Both the position numbers and the translations under genes were made by a program. From positions 186,001-250,000 of the forward strand of contig DASYSS010000017.1 in the NCBI GenBank assembly GCA_036003045.1: a DNA stretch of 64,000 nucleotides. Reading direction: 5' to 3'. Shown piece by piece: positions 24,801 through 36,297 of the stretch. Positions within the stretch are counted from its first letter, which is position 1; each line of letters starts with the position of its first letter. Origin of the DNA: Gemmatimonadaceae bacterium (GTDB lineage: Bacteria; Gemmatimonadota; Gemmatimonadetes; Gemmatimonadales; Gemmatimonadaceae). The notes below the pieces were generated by a model that saw only the letters and a list, made by a program, of their open reading frames with translations, searched no databases and was not told the DNA's origin.

Positions 24801-26186
24801 ATGTCGCTGACCGCCCACGAAGCTTGGAGCCGTCTGCTCGATCGCGCTCGTCAAGAGCTGCCCGAGCAGACCTACAGAACCTGGCTCGAGCCGACTGAGG
24901 CGCTGTCCATGAACGAGACGACGGTGTTCGTCGGTTGCCCGGACCAGTTCGCCGCCGACTGGAACGAGTCCAAGCATGCCGACATGCTGGCCAGCCTCGC
25001 TCCCATCGCACTCGGGCACCCGCTCAGCGTCGTGTTCAAGGTGACCGAAGAGCGGCGGGCCCGGTCGCAGATGGATTTGTTCATCGCGCAGCCGCCGCAG
25101 CGACCGATCACGCAGCAGAATGGCGGCATCAATTCGCCACCATTAAGCGATCGATACACGTTCGAGTATTTCGTCATCGGGAAATCCAACGAGCTCGCCG
25201 CCGCCGCCGCGCATGCCGTCGGCCAGGCCCCAGGCAAGGTCTACAACCCGCTCTTCATCTACGGCGACACGGGACTCGGCAAGACCCACCTCATGCAGGC
25301 CATCGCCCACGAGATCCTGCTCCGGAAGCCCGAGACGCGAATCACCTTCATCGGCACCGAGCAGTTCACCAACGAGCTCGTGGCCGCGATTCAGAACCGC
25401 ACCACCGCAGACTTCCGCCGACGCTTCCGCGAGACGGACCTCCTCCTTGTCGACGACGTCCACTTCCTCAAAGGGAAGGAGGCGATGCAGGAGGAATTCT
25501 TTCACACCTTCAACGCTCTCTATGAAGCCGGGCGCCAGATCGTTCTCACCAGCGATCGACCTCCCGAGGAAATCCCTGGCCTCGAGGCGCGGCTCGTTTC
25601 GCGCTTCCACTGGGGAATGGTCGCCGATATCGAGATGCCCGATCTCGAGCACCGAATCGCCATCCTTCGCCAAAAAGCGCAGCTCGACCACCTGGAGTTG
25701 ACGATTCCCGAAGAGGTGGTCCGGTTCATCGCCGAAAACGTGCGTTCGAGCGTGCGCGAGCTGGAAGGATCGATCATCAAGCTGCTCGCCTACGCGTCGC
25801 TCAAGCACCGCGAAATCACCGTCGACGTCGCTCGCGAGGCGCTACGCGACAAGCTCAAGCCGCTCCCGGGTGAAACCCCCGGCGGACCGGCGCTCAACGC
25901 CTTCGCGATCCAGCAGGCCGTGTCCAAGGAGTGGGGCGTTACCAACGAAGGGCTTCGCTCCAAAACGCGCACGAAGAACCTCACCGTACCGCGTCAGATC
26001 GCGATGTATCTGATGCGCGACCTACTCGGCATGCAGCTGGTCGAAATCGGCGCGGCGTTCGGGGGCCGCGATCACTCCACGGTCATCCACTCGCTCGAGC
26101 GCGTGATCGCCATGATGAACGAGGATCCATCGTTCGCGCAGCGTGTCGGTAGGATCAAAGCGGCGTTGGAAAGTCTCCGGAATTGA
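24801..26186 (+). CDS. dnaA: Chromosomal replication initiator protein DnaA
   Basis: 461 aa with all four domains. Domain I is at 1-80 (AWSRLLDRARQELPEQTYRTW), followed by a short Gln-rich linker. The AAA+ domain has Walker A GDTGLGKTH, Walker B LLLVDDVHF, and sensor and arginine-finger regions. Domain IV has the DNA-binding signature FGGRDHSTVIHS. It binds DnaA boxes and melts the origin. The upstream 160 bases hold divergent promoters toward rpmH; dnaN follows after the candidate origin. Confidence 0.98.
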   Translation: MSLTAHEAWSRLLDRARQELPEQTYRTWLEPTEALSMNETTVFVGCPDQFAADWNESKHADMLASLAPIALGHPLSVVFKVTEERRARSQMDLFIAQPPQRPITQQNGGINSPPLSDRYTFEYFVIGKSNELAAAAAHAVGQAPGKVYNPLFIYGDTGLGKTHLMQAIAHEILLRKPETRITFIGTEQFTNELVAAIQNRTTADFRRRFRETDLLLVDDVHFLKGKEAMQEEFFHTFNALYEAGRQIVLTSDRPPEEIPGLEARLVSRFHWGMVADIEMPDLEHRIAILRQKAQLDHLELTIPEEVVRFIAENVRSSVRELEGSIIKLLAYASLKHREITVDVAREALRDKLKPLPGETPGGPALNAFAIQQAVSKEWGVTNEGLRSKTRTKNLTVPRQIAMYLMRDLLGMQLVEIGAAFGGRDHSTVIHSLERVIAMMNEDPSFAQRVGRIKAALESLRN

Positions 26187-26435
26187 ACATGACGATGCAC
26201 GCTTTCCACAGCTTTTCAGTCCGCCGCCTCGCCGGACCCTGTGGGGATCTGGAGTACTATCATTGCCCACATGACGTCCACATGAGCCCCCATAGTGGAA
26301 CTGCTTGATTCGATGTAACTTCCAGCGATTTTCCACTGGTCAACAACGACTACTACGGCTACTAGGTATTTCTCTTTTAAAAAGAGATCTAGTAAGGCCG
26401 AGTTGTTTTGCACAAAGAAGCGCAAAGGAGCCGCG
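26187..26435. other. Candidate replication origin (oriC) between dnaA and dnaN
   Basis: A 249-base intergenic stretch with several CCACA-bearing 9-mers resembling DnaA boxes (consensus TTATCCACA): CTTTCCACA (26202-26210), TTGCCCACA (26260-26268) and TTTTCCACT (26327-26335), each with two mismatches. Weaker ones are at 26237-26245 and 26271-26279. Just after the last box comes CTACTACGGCTACTAG (26350-26365), a trinucleotide run like the DnaA-trio element. An AT-rich unwinding-type segment follows, containing the inverted repeat TCTCTTTT-A-AAAAGAGA (26371-26387). Confidence 0.6.
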
Positions 26436-27548
26436 ATGCGGTTTACGATCTCCCGAGAAAAATTGCAGGAAGGTCTTGCCGCGGTCACCGCGAGCATACC
26501 GGCCAAGACGACGCTGCCGGTTCTCGCGAACATTCTCGTCGAGGCCACCGACAAGGGCATTCGATTGTCCGGCACGGACCTCGACATCGCCGTCACGACC
26601 GAGGTCGCGGCCGACGTCGAGACCACTGGCGCCACGACCGTCCCCGCGAAAAAGCTCAGTGAGATCGCTCGCGAGTTGCCGCCCGCGCCGGTTCGCATCG
26701 CCGCCGCCGGCGAGCAGCGTGTGACGCTCGATTGCGGTCGTTCGCACTTCAAGATTCTCGGCCTGCCGCGCGACGAGTTCCCGGCGTTCCCGAACGTTCG
26801 GTTCAACGAGAGCTGGCGCATTCGTTCCGGCGACCTGCAGAAGCTGATTTCGCACACGTCGTTCGCCGTCTCGACGGAGGAAAGCCGGCCGATTTTGAAT
26901 GGCGTGCTGTGGGAGCTTCGGCCGGACATGATGCGAATGGTCGCGACGAACGGGCACCGGCTCGCCAAGATGGAGACGCCGATCAAGTCCGGCGGCGCTC
27001 CGTCGAGCGACTTGATCGTTCCCGCCAAGGCGCTCGAGCAGATCCGTCGTCTCTTTCCCGAGGACGAGGAGCTCGAGATCGCGAAGGGCGACAACCACCT
27101 CGGTTTCCGCTCGCCGTTCACGGCGGTCTTCACGCGTCTCATCGAAGGACCCTATCCGCCTTACGACGCGGTCCTTCCCAAGGACAACAACCGCGTCGCC
27201 ATCGCCGACCGAACCGCGCTCACGAGCGCGCTGCGCCGAATGTCGATCATCGCGTCCGACCAGACGCACCGCATCCGGCTGTCCTTCAACGCCGGCATGC
27301 TCAAGTTCAGCGTACAGACCCCGGACCTCGGCGAGGCGACCGACGAATTGGCGGTTCGATACACCGGCGACCCTCTGGACATCGGCTTCAACGCGAACTA
27401 TCTGCTCGAGATTCTGCGTTTCATTCCGACGGACGAAGTCCGGTTGACGTTCAAGGCGCCTGAGCGTGCGGCGACGATCGAGCCCGAAGGGTGGGCGGAT
27501 CCGGCCTCGTACCTCTGTCTCGTGATGCCTTTGCGGCTGCTCGACTGA
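26436..27548 (+). CDS. dnaN: DNA polymerase III beta subunit (sliding clamp)
   Basis: 370 aa. Three clamp domains are apparent, starting MRFTISREKLQEGLAAVTAS and ending YLCLVMPLRLLD, the usual MPxR(L/I) terminus. It forms the ring that tethers polymerase III and other partners. The ATG at 26436 has AGGAG at 26423-26427. An ATG-like start 11 codons upstream is less likely because it lies in the origin region. Confidence 0.97.
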   Translation: MRFTISREKLQEGLAAVTASIPAKTTLPVLANILVEATDKGIRLSGTDLDIAVTTEVAADVETTGATTVPAKKLSEIARELPPAPVRIAAAGEQRVTLDCGRSHFKILGLPRDEFPAFPNVRFNESWRIRSGDLQKLISHTSFAVSTEESRPILNGVLWELRPDMMRMVATNGHRLAKMETPIKSGGAPSSDLIVPAKALEQIRRLFPEDEELEIAKGDNHLGFRSPFTAVFTRLIEGPYPPYDAVLPKDNNRVAIADRTALTSALRRMSIIASDQTHRIRLSFNAGMLKFSVQTPDLGEATDELAVRYTGDPLDIGFNANYLLEILRFIPTDEVRLTFKAPERAATIEPEGWADPASYLCLVMPLRLLD

Positions 27549-27602
27549 TCGGCGTTTACTCTCGTCTCCCCGCCGGCGAAGTTGGGGAGGAGGTCGCGCG
27601 AC

Positions 27603-28274
27603 GTGTTCAGTCTCATCACGCTTGTTCAGAGTCTCGGGCTGGCTTACGCGGCGGGGCTGAATCTCTACGCCACCGTCGCGATCACCGGGCTTGCCGTTCG
27701 CTACGGCTGGGTGCACAACGTGCCGACCACGATCGAAGGGTTCGGCAACCTCGCCGTCATCCTACTCGCGGTCGCGCTCTACAGCATCGAGTTCCTGGCC
27801 ACCCTGATTCCAGGCGTCGCGTCGGCGTGGGAGACGCTGCACAGTCTGATTCGGCCGCCGGCGGCGGCGATGCTGGCCGCGGCCACGGCCTGGCATGCCG
27901 ACCCGGTGATCGTGCTCATCGCCGCGCTGCTCGGCGGCGGGCTCGCGATCACCACGCACACCACCAAGCTCGGGCTCCGCTATGCGATCGACGCGTCGCC
28001 GGAGCCGATCACGAACAGCGTGGCGAATGGCGCCGAATTCGCGCTGGTCGCGGTGGTTGCCGTGGCTATCTGGCACCACCCGTTGATCACGCTCTTCTTC
28101 GCGTTAGTCGTGCTGGCGGGCCTGATCATGACCGTGCGTTTCATATGGAAAGCCCTTCGTCAGGTGTTCCGCGGCAGATGGATGCCGGCGGCCGGGCTGA
28201 TGCAGGCGCCGCGAATGCGTGAAGAACGCATCAGCCGCGCGGTGCCGCGCGCGGACCTCTTCGACGACGACTGA
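27603..28274 (+). CDS. DUF4126 integral membrane protein
   Basis: 223 aa with about five hydrophobic segments and the family pattern GLAYAAGLNLYATVAITGLA, VHNVP and LIRPPAAAML, followed by GGGLAITTHTTKLGLRYAID. Function unknown. The GTG start at 27603 has AGGAGG ten bases upstream. It follows dnaN by 54 bases, possibly in one transcript. Confidence 0.82.
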   Translation: MFSLITLVQSLGLAYAAGLNLYATVAITGLAVRYGWVHNVPTTIEGFGNLAVILLAVALYSIEFLATLIPGVASAWETLHSLIRPPAAAMLAAATAWHADPVIVLIAALLGGGLAITTHTTKLGLRYAIDASPEPITNSVANGAEFALVAVVAVAIWHHPLITLFFALVVLAGLIMTVRFIWKALRQVFRGRWMPAAGLMQAPRMREERISRAVPRADLFDDD

Positions 28275-28286
28275 AGAAACGCGAAA

Positions 28287-28312
28287 CGGCGCGCCGTGTT
28301 CTCGGCGCGCCG
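28287..28312 (-). terminator. Intrinsic terminator of rnpB
   Basis: CGGCGCGCCG occurs twice (28287-28296 and 28303-28312) and pairs across a 6-base loop. On the minus strand it is followed by TTTCGCGTTTC. It also lies just past the DUF4126 stop. Confidence 0.6.
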
Positions 28313-28314
28313 TC

Positions 28315-28714
28315 GGTCGCGAACCTGTAAGCCGGATTCTGTGCGCCGGACCGAAGTCCGGGCGGCGGTCATTCCTCTCGGAGCGCGGTCGCCCGCGCCC
28401 TCCAGCAGCCTACCCGCAGCGTGTTGATCGAGGTGGGCGCCTCTCGCTGCTTATTTGGCCTTGCTCCCGCTGGGGTTTGCCGTGCCGCGTCTGTTGCCAG
28501 CCGCGCGGTGGGCTCTTACCCCACCATTTCACCCTTGCCCGTGCATTCGAGTTTCCTCAAAGCCGTCGGCGGTGTGTTTTCTGTTGCACTCTCCGTCGTC
28601 GCTCCGGCCGAAGCCGGTGACGCCCAGTAGTTATCTGGCAGCGTGCCCAAGGAGTCCGGACTTTCCTCGAGCGGCGATGAAACGCTACCACTCGCGACCA
28701 CCCGGTTGGCGACC
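28315..28714 (-). ncRNA. rnpB: RNase P RNA (bacterial class A)
   Basis: About 400 bases. Conserved core segments are visible on the minus strand: GAGGAAAGTCCGGACT near the 5' end, GGGTGAAATGGTGGGGTAAG in the middle, and ACAGAATCCGGCTTACAG near the 3' end. The ends pair as helix P1: GGTCGC (28714-28709) with GCGACC (28320-28315). It is the catalytic RNA that trims tRNA 5' ends together with RnpA. A TATGTT -10-like element lies about 7 bases upstream of the 5' end; the -35 is weak. Confidence 0.95.
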
Positions 28715-28870
28715 TATTTCAAACATAATGATCGCGCCGCGCCGGAGCGTTCGCAAACGCGTCGCACCTGACGGCGCGCTGACGGCCGTGTTCTACCGTC
28801 GTCGCACACGAGCCGAGGACGACTCGTGTAGCCGTCGAATCCCACCCATTCGCCGCGCAGGAACCGATCA

Positions 28871-29755
28871 ATGCATCCCGATCCACGCAATACCGCGAAG
28901 CCGCTCGCGATCGTCACGATGTTGACTCCCATTGAGCGGCTCCGCGTCGACGCCGCCGGAGACGGATGGTATCAGACCATCCACCGCGATTCCGTCGCGG
29001 AAGTGGTTCAAGATCTCAAGACGCAACGCGCGGGAGCGGTCGTGCTCTCCGTCGCCCGCTGCGACTCCACTGAGAGAGCCGCAGTCGCCGCGCTGGTGCG
29101 TGAATTCCCGCGCGTTCCCACCGTGGCGCTGCTCACGAGCGTGGACCGGGCGGCCCCGCAGGCAATGCTCTCGCTCGGATCGACGGGAGTACGCCAACTC
29201 GTCGACGTGCGCGAGGCGGACGGATGGCGTGAGCTGCGGAACTATCTGCTCACGACGCGCGCCGAGGACATTCAGCGCGAGGCATTGGGGCAGCTCGCCA
29301 TCGATCTCGCCGGCGTGTCGCACGACTGCTGGCGTTTCTTCGAGGCGCTCTTTCTCGTGCCGGCGCACGTATCCACCGTTCGGGCGCTCGCTCGTCGGCT
29401 GGACGTGCTGCCCAGCACGCTGATGAGCAGATTTTTCAGAGCCAAGCTGCCGGCCCCGAAGCGCTACCTGGCGATGGCACGGCTGGTGCGCGCCGCGAGG
29501 CTCTTCGAGAATCCAGGCTTCTCCGTGGCGAACATCGCGAACCACATGGACTACTCGTCGCCCCAGAGCTTCGGACGCCACGTGCGGATGCTGCTCAACA
29601 TGACGGCGTTGCAGTTGCGCGATTCGTACGACGGTCGCGGAATGTTCGAGCTGTTCCGCGCCACGCTCGTTCTGCCGCACCTCGAGCCGCTGCACCGGCT
29701 TCGTCCCCTCGCGCCCAATTGGGGCTCGCCGGCCGCGCGCCAGGTGATCCATTAG
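28871..29755 (+). CDS. AraC-type transcription regulator with receiver-like N-terminal domain
   Basis: 294 aa. The C-terminal half (about 165-250) is an AraC helix-turn-helix pair: VRALARRLDVLPSTLMSRFF and FSVANIANHMDYSSPQSFGR. The N-terminal 120 residues look like a response-regulator fold (strand PLAIVTML, AVVLSVARC, TVALLTSVDRAAPQAMLSLG, VRQLVDV), but I do not see the acidic pocket plus phospho-Asp pattern, so it may be a pseudo-receiver. Targets unknown. Its stop overlaps the convergent pyrE stop. Confidence 0.8.
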   Translation: MHPDPRNTAKPLAIVTMLTPIERLRVDAAGDGWYQTIHRDSVAEVVQDLKTQRAGAVVLSVARCDSTERAAVAALVREFPRVPTVALLTSVDRAAPQAMLSLGSTGVRQLVDVREADGWRELRNYLLTTRAEDIQREALGQLAIDLAGVSHDCWRFFEALFLVPAHVSTVRALARRLDVLPSTLMSRFFRAKLPAPKRYLAMARLVRAARLFENPGFSVANIANHMDYSSPQSFGRHVRMLLNMTALQLRDSYDGRGMFELFRATLVLPHLEPLHRLRPLAPNWGSPAARQVIH

Positions 29756-30339
29756 TCGCCTCGCGCTTCACCCCTCACCGAGGCGGCGGGCATCGTCGCC
29801 ATGATCTCCTTCGCGCGCGCGAGCGAGATCACGCGATGCCCCTGCGCCTCGATCGCCTCTCGCCCTCCCTCCTCGCGGTCGACGAGCGCGAGCACGCCGA
29901 CGATCGATCCGCCGCCCGCACTCACGGCGTCGATCGCGCGAAGCGCCGACGAGCCGGTGGTGATCGTGTCTTCGATCACGACCACCGAGTCGCCCGGCCT
30001 GAACGGCCCCTCGATCAGCCGCCCAGTCCCGTGGGACTTCGCTTCCTTGCGCACCGTAAAGGCGCGAACCGGTGCGCCGGTCGTCGCGCTCGCGTACGCG
30101 ATGGCGTAGGCGATCGGATCCGCGCCGAGCGTCAGTCCGCCGACCGAGTCCGCCTGCCACCCCGCTTCGCGAATGGCCTCCAAACCCAACGGGCCGATCA
30201 ACGCGAGGCCGTCCGGGCTCATTGTGGTGATCCGCGCGTCGATGTATAAGGAAGACTGCCGACCGGATGCCAGCGTGAAGTTGCCTCGCTTCGCCGAGCG
30301 CGTCGCGAGAAGCGTTATCAAGTCGTTTCGTTTCGACAT
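29752..30339 (-). CDS. pyrE: Orotate phosphoribosyltransferase
   Basis: 195 aa. It makes orotidine 5'-monophosphate from orotate and PRPP in pyrimidine synthesis. The PRPP motif is VVVIEDTITTGSS. Other family marks are the N-terminal FTLASGRQSSLYIDAR, GGLTLGADPIAYA and the Lys in FTVRKEAKSHGT. The ATG at 30339 gives the standard length. It is convergent with the AraC-type gene and divergent from the histidine kinase. Confidence 0.95.
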   Translation of the reverse strand: MSKRNDLITLLATRSAKRGNFTLASGRQSSLYIDARITTMSPDGLALIGPLGLEAIREAGWQADSVGGLTLGADPIAYAIAYASATTGAPVRAFTVRKEAKSHGTGRLIEGPFRPGDSVVVIEDTITTGSSALRAIDAVSAGGGSIVGVLALVDREEGGREAIEAQGHRVISLARAKEIMATMPAASVRGEARGD

Positions 30340-30398
30340 GGCGGGTGCTAGTCTGTGTCGGCGATCAATTAAACACCGTCCGCCCAAATCAACACCAT

Positions 30399-32682
<2,284 letters not shown>

Positions 32683-32736
32683 GGCGCGAACCTAACGTCG
32701 CGCCCCAGGCTCGGCAAGAATGCCGGACCACGTTGC

Positions 32737-32766
32737 TTGACAAATTCGGGAGGGCGCTTCTATATA
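32737..32766 (+). promoter_or_regulatory. Strong sigma-70 promoter of the cold-shock gene
   Basis: Perfect TTGACA (32737-32742), 18 bases, TATATA (32761-32766; CTATAT at spacing 17). It leaves a 5' leader of about 65 bases before the ATG at 32838, a common feature of csp mRNAs. Confidence 0.7.
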
Positions 32767-32837
32767 GGGCCGCGCAAGCCGTCCCGGCTTGCTCAGCGCC
32801 CATGCAGGAGCGATTCATCCTGTCGGAGGCAGCGCGA

Positions 32838-33038
32838 ATGGCCAGAGGTAAGGTGAAGTGGTTCAATGACGCCAAGGGGTATGGCTTCATTGAACAAGAC
32901 GGCGGTGAGGACGTTTTCGTCCACTTCTCCGCCATCAGTATGGAAGGGTTCAAGACGCTCGCCGAAGGACAGGAAGTGGAGTTCGAGATCCGCACCGGTG
33001 AGAAAGGGCTCCACGCCGCGAACGTGGTCCGCGTCTGA
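32838..33038 (+). CDS. Cold-shock protein (CspA family)
   Basis: 66 aa single cold-shock domain with RNP1 KGYGFIEQ and RNP2 VFVHFSAI, starting [12 protein letters not shown]. It binds single-stranded nucleic acid and acts as an RNA chaperone. GGAGG lies about 10 bases before the ATG. It is monocistronic, with its own strong promoter and terminator. Confidence 0.96.
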   Translation: MARGKVKWFNDAKGYGFIEQDGGEDVFVHFSAISMEGFKTLAEGQEVEFEIRTGEKGLHAANVVRV

Positions 33039-33068
33039 CTCGACCGCGGGAAGAACGAAACCCTGCAG

Positions 33069-33101
33069 CCGCCCGCCAGCGATGGCGGGCGGTGCTGTTT
33101 T
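33069..33101 (+). terminator. Intrinsic terminator of the cold-shock gene
   Basis: CCGCCCGCCA (33069-33078), loop GCGA, TGGCGGGCGG (33083-33092), then TGCTGTTTT. Confidence 0.8.
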
Positions 33102-33183
33102 CAGCCCTTCCCGGTCCGAAATCCCGCGCGACCATATGTCGTGGGATTGAACCGTTCCCGCGACGCTCCGAGCTTTCGAAACG

Positions 33184-36153
33184 ATGACCGCGCCTTCGAC
33201 TGCCGTTCCCGTGCGCCCGACCATGCCGCCGTCGCCGAGGCTGTTTCTCGTCGACGGCTACGCGCTCATTTACCGCGCCTTCTTTGCCCTCATCGCGCGT
33301 CCGCTCACCACCAGCCGCGGCGAGAACACATCGGCCGCCTGGGGCGTCGCCAACTATCTCCAGCGGCTCGTCGAGACGCACAAGCCGGAATACCTCGGCT
33401 GGGTGCTCGACTCGGGCATGTCATTTCGCCACGAGAAATATCCCGCGTACAAGGCGACGCGCGAAAAGCTCACCGAAGAGCTGCAGTCCGACTTCGACCG
33501 TGGCATGGAACGCATCCGCGCCATTCTCGAATACTACCGAGTACCAATTCTCTCATTGCCTGGTTATGAAGCCGACGACGTCATCGGCACGCTCGCGCGC
33601 CAGAGCGTCGAAGCCGGCGTCAGCGCAGTGCTCGTGTCGGGCGACAAGGACTTTCAACAGCTCGTGCGGCCGGGCGTGTGGGTGCTGAACCCCGGACGCG
33701 GCGGCTCGGCCGCCGTCGAAGAGCAGTGGGTGAGCGTCGAGAACGGCGCCGAGCGGCTGGGCGTTGCCCCGAAGCTCGTCACCGACTTCCTCGCTCTCGT
33801 CGGCGACAGCTCGGACAACGTGCCCGGAGTAAAGGGCATCGGAGAAAAGACCGCACAGGAGCTGGTGAACACGTACGGCTCGATCGACAACATCCTGGCG
33901 CATGCCGCCGAGCTGACGAAGAAACGCCCCCGCGAGGCGTTGCTCGAACAGGGCGCGCTGGCCATTCTGTCCAAAGAGCTCGTCACCATCCGCGACGATC
34001 TGCCGATCGCGCTCGATCTCGCGAAGCTTCGCATCGCGACGCCGGATTACGCGCGCCTTCGGCCGCTGTACGTCGAGCTCGAGTTCCACACGCTGGCGAG
34101 AAATCTGCCCGTCGGCGAAGACGAGCCGGTCCAGGAGGAGACTCCCGCGCCGCCGGCACCGCCGGTCTCGTACGTCACGGTCGACACGCTGGCCGAGCTC
34201 GCGGACGCTCTCGATCGCGCTCGGGCGGCGCCGTTCGTCTCGATCGACGTGGAAGGTGTCGTCGACCCGCGCGCGCTTCAGGCGAACGATCCGCTTCGCA
34301 CGTCGTTGGTCGGTCTCTCGATCGGCATTGCGCCGGGAGAAGCGTTTTATCTGCCGCTGGCCCACCGGCCGCGCACCGAACAGGGACAGGTCGGACTCGG
34401 CTTCGACGCTCTCCTCGGCGACGCAATGCCTGCCATGAGCGACGACGCCGCGTCCGGAAAACGCTCACGCGCGAAAAAGACGCCGGAACCGACCAGCATC
34501 GCCGCGCGCGCGCTGGCGCAGGGTGGACCGCCGCCGCTTTCGCTTCCCTCGATCGACAGCCCGGAACTCGCGCCGCTGCGAGCGCTCCTCGAAGATCCGG
34601 CCGTCAACAAGACCGCGCACGACGCGAAGTACGCGATCCTGTTGCTGCGCCTCGCGGGCATTACGCTGCGCGGGCTCGACTTCGACACGACCGTGGCGAG
34701 CTACGTGCTCGACCCCGGCCGCCGCTCGCACGCGATCGATCAGCTGGCGCTCGAGTTTCTCAATCGCAAGACCACGTCGTTCGAGGAGCTGTGCGGCAAG
34801 GGCAAAGAGGCGATCCCGTTCGATGAAGCGCCGGTGGCATGCGCGCGCGACTACGCATGCGAGCGTGCCGACATCGTCTGGCGTTTGCGCGAGCGCTTCG
34901 AGCCGCAGCTCGACGAGCTTCAGCTCGCTCGTCTCTTTCACGACATCGAGATGCCGCTCGTCGAGGTGCTCGCCGAGATGGAGTGGCAAGGCATCACGAT
35001 CGACGTCGACTGGTTCGCGTCGCTCAAGGAGCGCTTCGAGCGGGAACGTCGTCGCGTGGAGAGCGAGATCTACGCGACGGCCGGCGAAGAGTTCAACATC
35101 AATTCCAATCCCAAGCTTCGCGAAATTCTGTTCGACCGGCTGCAGCTGCCGGTGCTGAAGAAGACGGCGACGGGCCCGTCGACCGACGCGAGCGTCCTTC
35201 AACAACTCGCCGAGGAAGGACACCGGCTTCCGGTGTTGCTGCTCGAGTACCGCGAGATCGCCAAACTCGAGAGCACGTACATCGACGCCCTTCCGTTGTA
35301 CGTGCATCCGACGACGCGCCGCGTTCACACGTCGTTCAGTCAGACCACCGCGGCCACCGGTCGCCTGTCATCGAGTGACCCGAACCTCCAGAACATTCCG
35401 ATCCGGCGCGAGCTCGGCCGCGACATTCGGCGCGGATTCATTCCGCGAAGCAGCTGGATGATGGTGTCCGCGGACTACTCGCAAATCGAGCTCCGGCTCC
35501 TCGCGCACTTGTCGGGAGATCCGGCGTTCGTCGAGGCCTTCCGCGCCGGCGGCGACATCCACCGCCAGACCGCGGCCCTCATCTTCGACGTGCCGCTCGA
35601 CGCGGTCACGAAAGACATGCGCGCGCGCGCCAAGACGATAAACTTCGCCACGATTTACGGCCAAGGTCCGCACGCCCTGTCCCGGCAGTTGGGCATCGCG
35701 CACGCCGAGGCGAAGGCGTTCATCGAACGCTATTTCGAGAGATTTCATCGCGTGCGCGAATATCTCGACTCCATGGTCGATTTCGCGCGTCAACACGGCT
35801 ACGTGCAGACCATTTTCAACCGGCGTCGCTACATCCCCGAGCTGCGCGACCGGAATTTCAACATCCGGGCGTTTGGTGAGCGAACGGCCGCCAACTCGCC
35901 GATTCAGGGCTCGGCCGCGGATCTGATCAAGGCCGCCATGATTCGGATTCACCGTGCGCTTCCCGCCGAGGGCTTGGAAGCGAAGATGCTCCTCCAGGTC
36001 CACGACGAGCTCGTTTTCGAGGCCCCGCGACCGGAGCTCGATCGCCTCACGGCTCTGGTCAGGCACGAGATGGAGCACGCCGCCGACCTGGCGGTGCCCC
36101 TCGTAGTCGACGTCGGGGTCGGCGAAAACTGGCTCGCCACCAAGATGGATTAG
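33184..36153 (+). CDS. polA: DNA polymerase I with degenerate proofreading domain
   Basis: 989 aa. The N-terminal 5' nuclease domain (about 15-310) has LFLVDGYALIYRAFFAL, GYEADDVIGT and GDSSDNVPGVKGIGEKTA. The polymerase domain has motif A (SADYSQIELRLLAHLSGD), motif B (RARAKTINFATIYGQG) and motif C (LQVHDELVFE), all intact. In the 3'-5' exonuclease domain the first acidic pair is kept (Asp355 and Glu357 in SIDVEG). The second aspartate is replaced: KTAHDAKYA has Ala484 where E. coli has D424. The third is also replaced: YACERAD has Arg561 where E. coli has D501. An extra Lys/Pro-rich stretch of about 50 residues lies near 425-460. It is probably a repair and Okazaki-fragment polymerase without proofreading. 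Confidence 0.95.
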   Translation: MTAPSTAVPVRPTMPPSPRLFLVDGYALIYRAFFALIARPLTTSRGENTSAAWGVANYLQRLVETHKPEYLGWVLDSGMSFRHEKYPAYKATREKLTEELQSDFDRGMERIRAILEYYRVPILSLPGYEADDVIGTLARQSVEAGVSAVLVSGDKDFQQLVRPGVWVLNPGRGGSAAVEEQWVSVENGAERLGVAPKLVTDFLALVGDSSDNVPGVKGIGEKTAQELVNTYGSIDNILAHAAELTKKRPREALLEQGALAILSKELVTIRDDLPIALDLAKLRIATPDYARLRPLYVELEFHTLARNLPVGEDEPVQEETPAPPAPPVSYVTVDTLAELADALDRARAAPFVSIDVEGVVDPRALQANDPLRTSLVGLSIGIAPGEAFYLPLAHRPRTEQGQVGLGFDALLGDAMPAMSDDAASGKRSRAKKTPEPTSIAARALAQGGPPPLSLPSIDSPELAPLRALLEDPAVNKTAHDAKYAILLLRLAGITLRGLDFDTTVASYVLDPGRRSHAIDQLALEFLNRKTTSFEELCGKGKEAIPFDEAPVACARDYACERADIVWRLRERFEPQLDELQLARLFHDIEMPLVEVLAEMEWQGITIDVDWFASLKERFERERRRVESEIYATAGEEFNINSNPKLREILFDRLQLPVLKKTATGPSTDASVLQQLAEEGHRLPVLLLEYREIAKLESTYIDALPLYVHPTTRRVHTSFSQTTAATGRLSSSDPNLQNIPIRRELGRDIRRGFIPRSSWMMVSADYSQIELRLLAHLSGDPAFVEAFRAGGDIHRQTAALIFDVPLDAVTKDMRARAKTINFATIYGQGPHALSRQLGIAHAEAKAFIERYFERFHRVREYLDSMVDFARQHGYVQTIFNRRRYIPELRDRNFNIRAFGERTAANSPIQGSAADLIKAAMIRIHRALPAEGLEAKMLLQVHDELVFEAPRPELDRLTALVRHEMEHAADLAVPLVVDVGVGENWLATKMD

Positions 36154-36297
36154 TGACGCCCGTCACAATACTCCCCTCGCAGCTTGCGACATGAGCCGCA
36201 AATCGAACGGCTGAGGCAGGCAAATCGGCCAGCCTGACAGCCAGTCAGAAACGCGTAATCAGTTGACAATACACGACTTGACATGAGCATGTGGCCC

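Noticed and set aside
28868-29752. Minus-strand open frame of the same length as the AraC-type gene
   Set aside because: It mirrors the helix-turn-helix gene exactly on the other strand and shows no homology, so it is a shadow.
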